Positions 1 to 6,409 are shown, counted from the first letter of the stretch. The stretch: DNA of 8,803 nt from Bacillota bacterium (GCA_023486985.1 JAMDEM010000006.1:1-8803); one strand, 5' to 3'. Numbers and translations: made by a program. Notes: generated by a model not told the origin, from the letters alone.

Positions 1-386
1 AACTGGCGCTTGATTACACGGTTGATACAAACAAAAGTTTTGATGAAGTGGTGGCTCTTTTTGAGAAGAAGATACCCGGGAACAATTTCAGGGTGCTTCA
101 CATTCATGATGTGAAAGCAACTTTTAAGGAGAAAGGTTTTGAACGGGAGGATCTCAAGATAATCGAAGTCTGTAATGTAAAATATGCAAAAGAAGCCCTG
201 GAGAAAGACATAAATATTGGACTTATGATGCCGTGCAAAATCAATGTTTACAAAGCGGGTGGAAAAGTCAGGATAAGTCTTTTAAGACCGTCCTTGCTCG
301 CATCCTTTTTCCCTGGAGCGGGCATTGAAAAACTTGGTGTAGAGGTAGAAAAGATACTTAAAAAAGTTATAGATGAAGTAAAATAA
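1..386 (+). CDS. DUF302 domain protein, 5' end outside the window
   Basis: The frame is open from the first bases of the window to the TAA at 384-386. Before the GTG at 48 it already reads LALDYTVDTNKSFDE, which is the usual beginning of a DUF302 domain (Tyr-x-Val, then SFDEVV). The GTG is therefore inside the gene and the true start lies at or left of the window edge. The rest fits the family: FRVLHIHDV, a lone Cys in IIEVCNVKYA, and Cys in GLMMPCKINVY, followed by a hydrophobic LLRPSLLASFF stretch. No signal peptide or membrane helix is visible. The biochemical role of DUF302 is not established. The gene is co-directional with the next three small genes and may share a transcript, with 88 bases before the next start. 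Confident on the family, not on function. Confidence 0.85.
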   Translation, partial: LALDYTVDTNKSFDEVVALFEKKIPGNNFRVLHIHDVKATFKEKGFEREDLKIIEVCNVKYAKEALEKDINIGLMMPCKINVYKAGGKVRISLLRPSLLASFFPGAGIEKLGVEVEKILKKVIDEVK

Positions 387-460
387 GCAAAGCTTGTTTT
401 CTCACGTTATTTCAAGGACGTGCGCCTGTGGTTTTAATAGCTCGAAAATAATTAAGCTGA

Positions 461-466
461 AAGGAG
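461..466 (+). promoter_or_regulatory. Ribosome binding site of the FmdB-type gene
   Basis: A perfect AAGGAG lies 8 bases before the ATG at 475. It fixes the start at 475 rather than the upstream in-frame ATG at 394. Confidence 0.75.
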
Positions 467-474
467 AGTGGATA

Positions 475-648
475 ATGCCGATAAAAGTTTTCAAGTGCGA
501 TAATTGCGACGCTGTTTTTGAGGAGTTTATAATGTCAAGCAGGGACAACAATCCTAAATGCCCTGCCTGCGGGAGTGAAAAAGTAAAGGCAAGTTTTGCG
601 GGTTTTACTTTCTCCCGTAGGGAATCTTCCTGTGACTCTGGTGGCTGA
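475..648 (+). CDS. FmdB-family zinc-ribbon protein
   Basis: This 57-residue protein has a C4 zinc ribbon: Cys8-x2-Cys11 and Cys29-x2-Cys32 (KCDNC and KCPAC). It begins MPIKVFKC, the counterpart of the MPIYEYRC start of FmdB/putative regulatory proteins, and is followed by the short hydrophobic AGFTF segment typical of them. Its length is slightly below the family's usual 60-110 residues. The start is the ATG at 475 because AAGGAG lies at 461-466 with 8 bases between. The frame runs open upstream to an ATG at 394, but that extension has no ribosome site and no family similarity. FmdB proteins are small, probably zinc-binding and of uncertain role; regulation of amidase genes was the original proposal. 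The C-terminal tail contains one further Cys (SSCDSGG). Confidence 0.88.
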   Translation: MPIKVFKCDNCDAVFEEFIMSSRDNNPKCPACGSEKVKASFAGFTFSRRESSCDSGG

Positions 649-658
649 GGGCCGCGCC

Positions 659-675
659 GGAAGTAGTTTACTTCC
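659..675 (+). repeat. Short perfect inverted repeat upstream of the DUF6132-like gene
   Basis: GGAAGTA and TACTTCC form perfect 7-base arms around a GTT loop, just after the FmdB-type stop codon and 19 bases before the next start. There is no T-tract after it, so it is not a clear intrinsic terminator. It could be an mRNA hairpin or an operator. It lacks the G/C tracts usual in CsoR operators, so assigning it to the nearby CsoR-type repressor would be a guess. Confidence 0.45.
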
Positions 676-694
676 CTGAAAAGAGATGAAGTTT

Positions 695-868
695 ATGGAA
701 AAATTGATAGTTGTTATTGGAATATTGCTTGGAGGCGTTATAGGTTACGGCATAAGTTATATTTCGTCCAGAGCTGGCTATGGCTGATCAATAATGTGCA
801 ACCCATACATTGCCACAATTTACGGGGCAGTGCTTGGTTACGTTGTGTCTATCGGCGGTAGACATTAG
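695..868 (+). CDS. DUF6132-like small membrane protein with an in-frame TGA, putative selenoprotein
   Basis: The frame starts MEKLIVVIGILLGG and ends at TAG 866-868. It gives 57 residues if the TGA at 785-787 (codon 31) is read through. Two hydrophobic helices, about residues 4-22 and 36-52, flank a short polar loop. As I remember the family, DUF6132 proteins read like GxLYYxxVGCxSGTCPITSNPxxSTLYGAVxG. Laid without gaps on this protein (GYGISYISSRAGYG-TGA-SIMCNPYIATIYGAVLG), the TGA falls on the second Cys. The first Cys is replaced by Arg, and a new Cys lies four residues after the TGA. The conserved second half continues in the same frame with no indel. The ribosome site is weak (GAG at 683-685); ATG 686 is an in-frame alternative. 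No ribosome site precedes the internal ATG at 794, so restart there is unlikely. Alternatives are a nonsense-mutated pseudogene or a sequencing error. Its role is unknown; a thiol, selenol or persulfide function at the inner membrane is inference. Confidence 0.6.
803..837 (+). ncRNA. Candidate SECIS-like stem-loop after the in-frame TGA
   Basis: CAUUGCC (808-814) pairs with GGCAGUG (826-832): seven pairs with one U-G, closing an 11-base loop. CCA/UGG at 803-805 and 835-837 can extend it across a 2x2 internal loop. The loop starts 27 bases after the TGA, within the 16-37 bases reported for bacterial SECIS elements, but it begins with A rather than having the expected G in its first two bases. 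Competing folds exist. One is 793-820 with a bulged stem and loop CCCAUACA. Another is 802-826, a mismatched stem whose loop starts with G812, 24 bases after the TGA. The bases also encode the conserved second helix, so structure by chance is possible. Confidence 0.3.
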
Positions 869-888
869 AGTTAAAAAGGAGCATTAAA

Positions 889-1137
889 ATGGAGCTTCAA
901 AACAGGCTCAAAAGAATAGAAGGGCAGATAAGGGGCTTGCAAAAGCTCGTTGAAGAGAAAAAGGACTGCGAAATGATTCTGCAGCAGATTTCTGCAGTAA
1001 GATCAGCCCTTTACCGGGTTGGTATCCTTTATGTTACCGACCACATAAATGACTGCATAACGAATACTAAAAAGATGGACTTAAAGCCCGGGGAAGCCAT
1101 ATCACGCTTCACTGATGTCCTTTCAAGATTTGCCTAG
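889..1137 (+). CDS. CsoR/RcnR-family transcriptional repressor
   Basis: This 82-residue all-helical protein of the CsoR/RcnR/FrmR family (DUF156) opens with the family's RLKRIEGQIRGLQKLVEE. Cys27, His52 and Cys56 are spaced 25 and 4 apart, exactly as Cys36-His61-Cys65 of Mycobacterium CsoR. That points to the copper-type C-H-C ligand set rather than FrmR (Cys-His without the third Cys) or RcnR (extra His residues). Such proteins form tetramers and release DNA when Cu(I) or an oxidising or persulfide signal reaches the Cys pair. AAGGAG at 876-881 lies 7 bases before the ATG. The stop of the DUF6132-like gene is 20 bases upstream, so the two probably share a transcript. No copper exporter or chaperone is visible in the window. 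The real inducer is not decided, and a CstR-like persulfide response is possible. Confidence 0.9.
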   Translation: MELQNRLKRIEGQIRGLQKLVEEKKDCEMILQQISAVRSALYRVGILYVTDHINDCITNTKKMDLKPGEAISRFTDVLSRFA

Positions 1138-1147
1138 TGTCCCCTCA

Positions 1148-1182
1148 CTCCAGCCCTTTCTCCTCCGGAGAGAGGGCTGGAG
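1148..1182. terminator. Long inverted repeat between convergent genes, possible terminator
   Basis: CTCCAGCCCTTTCTCC pairs with GGAGAGAGGGCTGGAG around a TCC loop: 16 positions with one T-G wobble. On the + strand a T-rich tail (TCTCTCTTTTTA, 1188-1199) follows after a few bases. On the minus strand no T-tract follows. It lies between the csoR-like stop and the convergent protease gene, whose TAA sits at 1184-1186. The leading CCCCTCAC and the CTC/GAG-rich arms resemble the hairpins in the repeats at 7168-7188 and 7305-7325, so it may be a member of the same dispersed repeat class. Confidence 0.6.
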
Positions 1183-1183
1183 G

Positions 1184-4100
1184 TTAAATCTCTCTTTTTA
1201 TACATGTAGTGTTTCCGGCTTCATCCTGCGCTTTTATTTCAATCGTATGCCTTCCACTGGAAGGCAGTATTATTAAAAATTCTTCCCTGGGGGAGTCAAA
1301 AAAGCCGTCACTTGATACTGCGGGCTGCCATTCTCCCCGGTCAACTCTGAAGGATACCTGGTAAATATTCACCAGAGCGGATTTTGCAATGCCTTTGAGA
1401 GTGGTAAAACCTTCTTTTGTTTCTTCCCCCAGAAAAAGAAGTTCCGGAGAGGTGTTACAGATTGTAAAGGTTTTGGATATCGCTTCTGTAGTGGAAAATT
1501 TATCGGCCGGGTTTGCCCGCGGGAAAGAAACCACTTTTATCTGATAGGTTCCGTCCTTTACTGATTTTGTATCCCATAAGAATGTCTGCTCACTGGCGGA
1601 AGGTGCCTGTTTTTGCAAGCCTGAAGTATCGGTTGAGAGGGGAGCAAATTTTTTCAAGACATTCCATGTTTTTCCTTCATCGCTTGAGTAATACAAGTCA
1701 GCGGCAAAGTCCTCGATGGCCACATCTTCAAGCTTCCATCTTATCGGCAGCCTGCCTGAAAGCATTTCCTGCCCGGCTGGAAATATCAGCGTTACATCAG
1801 GAGCGCTGCCTGCATTTTTGAAAAAAATGGAAATGCCGTTCAGAAGAGGGGTTATATCGCCGCTTTTCATATTTATCCTGTATTGAATGAATCTTCCCGA
1901 AGGACTTAAAACCTGCTGCCCGGACGGGTCCGAGTACTCGCCCTGCCATGGGCTCCATTTTTCATCAGGTGTTGGAGTATCTCCGCTTCTGGTATAAATG
2001 CTTATCCTTGAAGTTTTGCCGGATACGGAATCCCATCTTATATTTCCCCAGCGGGAAAAGCTTTTTGCGTCAAAAACGGCTGATTCATAGATACCCTCAT
2101 TTGACGGCTCTCCCGTCATTTTTAAAACTTTTGCCGGGGCGGCGCTTGAAAAATAAAGTTCACCATTTCCCGTCTTAAGGATGGAAAGAATTTGACCGTA
2201 GCCGGATGAATAAAGCATTGTAATCTTCCCGGAAGGCTCCAGTTTATAGAGCCTGCCGTGATGGCCCGTGGCGGCATAAATTTCTCCATTTGCGCCGGGA
2301 GCAAGAAAGGTTACAAGATCTTCGTCCAGTCCGGTTTTTTTCAAAATGCCGTTTTTAATTCTGTAGATACTGTTTCCGGAAGCTGCCCAGATTACATCTT
2401 CCCTGTCTGTAAGCACCGAGTCTACTGAAACATCCATGCAGGTTGCCAGAGAAATTCCTTTGCCGTCGGGAGTAACCTTGAAAATTATTCCGTTGTTGCC
2501 TGTGCCGGCAATTATATTTCCCTGCGCATCAAAGTCAAAAGACCTTATGTGCATCTCGCCTGAATCAAAGAAGAGATTTGCTTTGCCCGATGGATCAATA
2601 CGGTAAATTCTTCCGGGGTTTCCCGTGGCAGCCCACAAATTTCCATCTTTTAATTTTACGCACCAGATATAGTTTTCCGAAGTTTCAAAGATAAGTGAAA
2701 CTTTGCCCGCGGGGTTTATTTTAAAAACTTTTCCGTGAGGCGAAGTGCCGGCATAGATATTGCCATTTTCATCTGCAGCAAGAGAATTTACAAAAGTTTC
2801 TCCCGTGGAGGCAAAAATTTCTGATTTTCCCGAAGGGCTGATTTTTAATATTTTTCCGCTGTTGCCGGTTCCGGCGTATATATTTCCCTGGGAGTCGCAA
2901 GCCAGGGACCAGATAAAAGGCTCATTGGTTTCGTGCAGGATTGTTGAAGCCGGCGCAAGGCTTAATATGCCGTCGCTTGTGCAGGAGATGTTTGTGAATG
3001 CTCCTTTTTCAAAATCATGAAAGTTGAGAGAATCCCACCGTTTTGTCGCTGATATAGAAGCCTTCTCAGTAATGGTTTGGGGAACGGGCTTTTTCATATC
3101 TTCCTTTGCTGCGCCCGTTCCTTCTTCCTCGGAAGGCTGCACTGAAGGAGATTCAGCCTGAAGCTTAATTTTTTTATCGTTCCCGGAAGAAGCAAAATCA
3201 GAGCCGGAGGGATTTTTCTTTGATTCCTCCTTTTTTTCTTTTTCCACCAGAACCCACATAAAATCAAAGCCGTGGACAAAATAAGGAGTTTCAAAAGTCC
3301 GTGTTATTACATCTCTTTCTATGAAGATATCGCTGTAAGAAGTGCGGCTGAGAATATCTATCATTGAGGGAGGAAGAAAATAAAACTGTTCGTCGGCTAC
3401 CGTGGCGCCGTTTCTGGGCAGAATAATTTTAACAACTATCTGATTGTTTTTTTCTTTTTCCTTTAAATCTTTCATCACCTGTAAAATGTTGGTGGGGTTT
3501 GGCTCGTTTATAAAAAGCCGTTTTTTCATCAGGAAAGCTTCGCTTCCGCCGGAAACGCCGACCTTGATTCCGCCAAAACTTATATCAGGCGGAAGAGCAA
3601 CCTTTATCTTCTTAATCTGGGGTTTTCCTCCGTAAGGTTTTATTTCAATGCCGAGTTCCAGCGGCTCGCCTGGCTTTAAATTGGCTTTTTCGGCATATAT
3701 TTTGCCTATGGCAGCAGTTTTTCTTTCCGAGTTTAAATGAACAACCATGTCAACTTTACTAAGGTCAATTTGCTGAAAATCGTTCAAATAAAAAATTTCA
3801 AGATATTTTGAAAGCTGTAAGCCTGCCAGTGCATCTATGCTGCTGCCGAAGACGGCATCGGTAAAATGAAAGTCCTTAAGATTTTTTGGATAAAAATGAT
3901 AGTCAATTGTTGCAGTGGATTGAGCGCCCACGCCGGCGGTAGAGCCGAGAGATTCCATGAGAGCCGCGCTGACTGCAAGGATTGTTAGATTTGGGTCATT
4001 GACTGCTTTAAAGTGAAAAGCTTTTTTCAAGCCCCGCTCCTCATCAACGATGCTGATGTTAACGGGAATCATAGGCGGAATTTTTCCGATTGTTCCTGAA

Positions 4101-5038
4101 ACAGCCCAGAGCCTGTCTTCACTTATTGTTCCAACCACTGCAATGGGAGAGGCAAGTTTAAAGGAGCGCTCGTAGCTTGAAAAGACTGCATCTATATAAG
4201 CAGCGGTAAGGGGCAGGCTTGAATTGCCGATTAATTCAAAGGGGTGGCCAAAGGCAAGAAAGGTGTTCCCGTCCCTGTAAGTAAGAGTGCCGGTTACAGA
4301 AATGTCAATATCGCCTTTTAAGAGCTGCAAGCCCACGGCAGAGCCCGGAACAAGATAGGGAGCTTTTGCGGGCACATTTCCGCCGGAAAAACTTTCCACA
4401 GGCATAAAGTTAAAAGACTCCCAGCGGGAAGAGATTTTTTTAAGGGTTCTTTCGCTTAAGCCTCTCACCTGGAAGGTGGAATGAAGCGGCGTCATGACCA
4501 TGGTGCCTGGTTCAATAAACTTCTGGTTAACCGGGGGTTTTTCAAGAATTTTTACCTTTGAATATTTTTTCCCCGAGATTTGCACCGGATTTGAAAGCAG
4601 ATGCGGGTCTTTTGAATATTCCAATGCACTTTTCTTATATTTAAGCGGCAGTGATTTAAGCATGCTTTCGATAGGGGTTACGCCTGCAATCGGTTCTTTT
4701 GGGAATCCCCATCCGTAAGCAATGGCTCCGATAACCTTTCCGTTAATATAAACCGGGGAGCCGCTCATTCCTCCGATAACGCCTGTGTTGTGCCGGGTTA
4801 CATAACCGCCGTCAATCCGTATAAGAATCATATCGCTTTCGCCGATACGCTTTTTCATAATTCCGATTACGGTTATGGGAAAAGTTTCAACGGTTGTCCC
4901 TTTAAAGACGCTTTTCCCGTAACCTTTCATGCCGGGCTTAACATATTTTAGAGGAAGAATTTCATCACGCCCGTAAACGGACGAGACAAAAAAAAGCATT
5001 ACAAAAATAAGCACAATAAGCGTTCTTGAAAATCTCAC
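1184..5038 (-). CDS. Secreted S55-type peptidase with a seven-blade beta-propeller and Ig-like domains
   Basis: The protein is about 1284 residues, numbered from GTG 5036-5038, which has AGGAAG 6 bases upstream. A TTG at 5054-5056 would add six residues but has no good site. Residues 1-24 form a signal peptide (MRFSRT, hydrophobic core, SSVYG). Region 25-300 matches the SpoIVB peptidase S55 family: GMSGSPVYINGK with Ser92, and later FLAFGHPF with His265. In SpoIVB, His precedes Ser; here Ser comes first. No PDZ domain is seen. A probable Ig-like segment lies near 430-510, then a Lys/Glu/Ser-rich linker (about 598-660). A propeller follows (about 708-976), then a discoidin-like or beta-sandwich segment (VFDAKSFSRWGNIRWDS) and two Ig/FN3-like modules up to EAGNTTCIKREI. 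It should act in the periplasm or at the cell surface. S55-type proteins of this kind are common in Deltaproteobacteria; substrate and activity are unknown. The gene stands alone on the minus strand. Confidence 0.88.
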   Translation of the reverse strand: MRFSRTLIVLIFVMLFFVSSVYGRDEILPLKYVKPGMKGYGKSVFKGTTVETFPITVIGIMKKRIGESDMILIRIDGGYVTRHNTGVIGGMSGSPVYINGKVIGAIAYGWGFPKEPIAGVTPIESMLKSLPLKYKKSALEYSKDPHLLSNPVQISGKKYSKVKILEKPPVNQKFIEPGTMVMTPLHSTFQVRGLSERTLKKISSRWESFNFMPVESFSGGNVPAKAPYLVPGSAVGLQLLKGDIDISVTGTLTYRDGNTFLAFGHPFELIGNSSLPLTAAYIDAVFSSYERSFKLASPIAVVGTISEDRLWAVSGTIGKIPPMIPVNISIVDEERGLKKAFHFKAVNDPNLTILAVSAALMESLGSTAGVGAQSTATIDYHFYPKNLKDFHFTDAVFGSSIDALAGLQLSKYLEIFYLNDFQQIDLSKVDMVVHLNSERKTAAIGKIYAEKANLKPGEPLELGIEIKPYGGKPQIKKIKVALPPDISFGGIKVGVSGGSEAFLMKKRLFINEPNPTNILQVMKDLKEKEKNNQIVVKIILPRNGATVADEQFYFLPPSMIDILSRTSYSDIFIERDVITRTFETPYFVHGFDFMWVLVEKEKKEESKKNPSGSDFASSGNDKKIKLQAESPSVQPSEEEGTGAAKEDMKKPVPQTITEKASISATKRWDSLNFHDFEKGAFTNISCTSDGILSLAPASTILHETNEPFIWSLACDSQGNIYAGTGNSGKILKISPSGKSEIFASTGETFVNSLAADENGNIYAGTSPHGKVFKINPAGKVSLIFETSENYIWCVKLKDGNLWAATGNPGRIYRIDPSGKANLFFDSGEMHIRSFDFDAQGNIIAGTGNNGIIFKVTPDGKGISLATCMDVSVDSVLTDREDVIWAASGNSIYRIKNGILKKTGLDEDLVTFLAPGANGEIYAATGHHGRLYKLEPSGKITMLYSSGYGQILSILKTGNGELYFSSAAPAKVLKMTGEPSNEGIYESAVFDAKSFSRWGNIRWDSVSGKTSRISIYTRSGDTPTPDEKWSPWQGEYSDPSGQQVLSPSGRFIQYRINMKSGDITPLLNGISIFFKNAGSAPDVTLIFPAGQEMLSGRLPIRWKLEDVAIEDFAADLYYSSDEGKTWNVLKKFAPLSTDTSGLQKQAPSASEQTFLWDTKSVKDGTYQIKVVSFPRANPADKFSTTEAISKTFTICNTSPELLFLGEETKEGFTTLKGIAKSALVNIYQVSFRVDRGEWQPAVSSDGFFDSPREEFLIILPSSGRHTIEIKAQDEAGNTTCIKREI
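2111..2914 (-). repeat. Seven tandem beta-propeller blades in the S55-type protein
   Basis: Seven degenerate units of about 37-41 residues follow one another. Each starts with a hydrophobic strand and contains GNIYAGT-like, GKIxKIxPSGK-like and strand segments: IWSLACDSQGNIYAGTG, VNSLAADENGNIYAGTS, IWCVKLKDGNLWAATG, IRSFDFDAQGNIIAGTG, VDSVLTDREDVIWAASG, VTFLAPGANGEIYAATG and ILSILKTGNGELYFSSA. The fifth unit is shortest and most divergent. The count of seven fits one closed propeller of the NHL/PQQ or two-component-regulator-propeller type, usually a binding platform. Confidence 0.8.
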
Positions 5039-5044
5039 AAGTAT

Positions 5045-5050
5045 CTTCCT
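5045..5050 (-). promoter_or_regulatory. Ribosome binding site that selects the GTG start
   Basis: On the minus strand AGGAAG lies 6 bases before GTG 5038. It supports the GTG over the TTG six codons upstream, and the resulting N-terminus is a clean signal peptide. Confidence 0.65.
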
Positions 5051-5070
5051 TTCCAATTGAAATCCTCTTG

Positions 5071-5087
5071 CCCCTTTAATAAAGGGG
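5071..5087. repeat. REP-like palindrome with flanking G-rich half
   Basis: CCCCTTT and AAAGGGG form perfect 7-base arms around AAT, followed by GGTTAGGGGGATT. Read on the minus strand this is the AATCCCCCTAACCCCC type of extragenic palindrome seen many times over in various bacterial genomes. It lies in the leader of the S55-type gene. It is probably a dispersed repeat, not a gene-specific site. Confidence 0.6.
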
Positions 5088-5097
5088 GTTAGGGGGA

Positions 5098-5112
5098 TTG
5101 CGAAATTCGCAA
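5098..5112. repeat. 15-bp palindrome TTGCGAAATTCGCAA
   Basis: Perfect 7-base arms surround a central A in the intergenic region between divergent genes. It is short enough to be an operator half-site pair or a remnant of the adjacent repeat. No regulator is identified. Confidence 0.45.
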
Positions 5113-5130
5113 AGTTTTGTCAGCCATTAA

Positions 5131-5163
5131 GTTTGTAAATGCTTTGCCAAAGCATTTACAAAC
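5131..5163. repeat. Perfect 33-bp palindrome in the divergent intergenic region
   Basis: GTTTGTAAATGCTTTG and CAAAGCATTTACAAAC are exact 16-base inverted copies around a single C. Neither strand has a T-tract after it, so it is not an ordinary terminator. It lies 93 bases upstream of the minus-strand GTG at 5038 and 134 bases upstream of the + strand ATG at 5297. It could be a regulator site serving both genes, a mobile-element remnant or a cruciform-forming repeat. The remaining intergenic bases, 5164-5296, hold a small ATAAAAGTTTTAT palindrome (5215-5227) and no supported gene or clear promoter. Confidence 0.7.
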
Positions 5164-5296
5164 ATTTCAAAAGTGCTAAATCAAATCTATGACAGGAGAA
5201 GTCAATTCTATGTTATAAAAGTTTTATCCTTGTATGCAGGAGAATTGGCAGTATCAGCTAAGATAATATTCATCCGGCGAGGGAGAAGGTGGGAAT

Positions 5297-6409
5297 ATGA
5301 AATACACAAAATTTTCCGAAGGCAGGGGAGTTATAAAGTTTTCCCATATGGGGGAAGAATTTCTTGGCATTTCAATAATTTTTATCGGATGTCTTCTTCT
5401 GGCGGGGTCATCCTATTTTTTTGCCAATGCACCGCAGCTTAGCGGAGAAAATTACTTCTTTCTGGTTAAAGTTTTCCCCATTCTTATCGTTGCTTCTGTA
5501 ATTGTTGTCTTATTCGGCCTTTACATAAGATCAAATCAGACAAAAATAATTTTTAACAAAGAAAACATAGTTATAAAGAAAAATTTTTTTGTGCCGGCAT
5601 TAAAATTCTTGCTGGGGGAAAGTCTTGTTGTAAGAATTGAAAAAAGAGATACAGGCGTGAAAGAGAAAACGGTAAGAACATGGCTGGTTTCTCTGGCTGA
5701 TTCTGCACAGGAAATACCGGTGTTTGAAAGCAACCTGTACTCCATTGAGCTTCATAATATTGCAGAAGATGCCGCAAAGATTTTAAACTGCCCACTCCTC
5801 GATTTAACCGGAGAAGCTGAAGTTAAAATCTCTTCTTCCGACTTTGATATTCCCTTTATTGCCAGGGTAAAAAAATATCCCCATCTTATGGAGGAAATTC
5901 CTGCTGATGCCGGTCCCGGTTTTGTAAGTTTTAAGGATATTGACGGGAAACGGCTTTATTCATGGAAGTTTTCTCTCGTGAAGGTTTTATTTACTTCGGT
6001 TACTTTTGCCATGCTCTCAATTATAGTTTCATTCATGCGGTTTGGCTTAGCGCAGTCCATATACGATACCGCTGTTTATACCGGGAATTATGCTTATTAT
6101 TTTATTATCGGTGCTTTGTTTATTATTGTTTTATTTATTTCTCTGGGTTATAAAGCTGTGCTTGCCCTTGACAGGGAAAACATTTCAATTTCCCGTTATT
6201 TCTTGGGAATAAAAACCGGGCATACCCTCATTCCCTGGAATGAAGTGGAAGAGATAAGAGTATCCCATGAAAAAGATATAGCCTCCTTAAGAATAATCTC
6301 CGACAGGCAGGAGATTATCTGCGGAAGCCTTATTGACGATATTGGCGAATTTCGTCATGCCTCATCCCTTGCCTCAGACATTAAAAAATGGGTTCTTGCC
6401 AATGCCTGA
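5297..6409 (+). CDS. Membrane protein with two tandem 'two-helix plus PH-like' units
   Basis: The protein has 370 residues, with ATG preceded by GGAGAAGGTGG (5282-5292). Predicted helices lie near 22-42 and 54-77, and again near 224-246 and 264-284. Each pair is followed by a soluble segment of 85-90 residues of beta-strands ending in an amphipathic helix. The two segments resemble each other: KIIFNKENIVIKK...AEDAAKILN against AVLALDRENISISR...ASDIKKWVL. The second half contains LIPWNEVEEIRV, the usual centre of bacterial PH-like domains. This points to internal duplication. I do not recognise a named family and give no function; bacterial PH-like membrane proteins are often linked to envelope stress or membrane organisation. 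It overlaps the glycosyltransferase gene by 8 bases, so the two are probably cotranscribed and translationally coupled. Confidence 0.8.
   Translation: MKYTKFSEGRGVIKFSHMGEEFLGISIIFIGCLLLAGSSYFFANAPQLSGENYFFLVKVFPILIVASVIVVLFGLYIRSNQTKIIFNKENIVIKKNFFVPALKFLLGESLVVRIEKRDTGVKEKTVRTWLVSLADSAQEIPVFESNLYSIELHNIAEDAAKILNCPLLDLTGEAEVKISSSDFDIPFIARVKKYPHLMEEIPADAGPGFVSFKDIDGKRLYSWKFSLVKVLFTSVTFAMLSIIVSFMRFGLAQSIYDTAVYTGNYAYYFIIGALFIIVLFISLGYKAVLALDRENISISRYFLGIKTGHTLIPWNEVEEIRVSHEKDIASLRIISDRQEIICGSLIDDIGEFRHASSLASDIKKWVLANA

Noticed and set aside
394..474. Upstream extension of the FmdB-type frame, including a CxC
   Set aside because: It has no ribosome site and does not resemble the family, while AAGGAG is well placed for ATG 475.
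659..675. Intrinsic terminator after the FmdB-type gene
   Set aside because: The hairpin is perfect but no run of T follows.
785..787. TGA read as Gly or Trp by a variant genetic code
   Set aside because: Several intact genes in the window end at TGA, so TGA is a normal stop here; only this one is suspicious.
3094..3294. Lys-rich minus-strand frame inside the S55-type gene
   Set aside because: It is a shadow of the charged linker in another frame.
5039..5056. TTG as start of the S55-type gene
   Set aside because: The AGGAAG that would serve GTG 5038 lies inside this extension, and no comparable site precedes the TTG.
5173..5442. Small + strand frame before the duplicated membrane protein
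   Set aside because: It overlaps the real gene in another frame and has no family signal.
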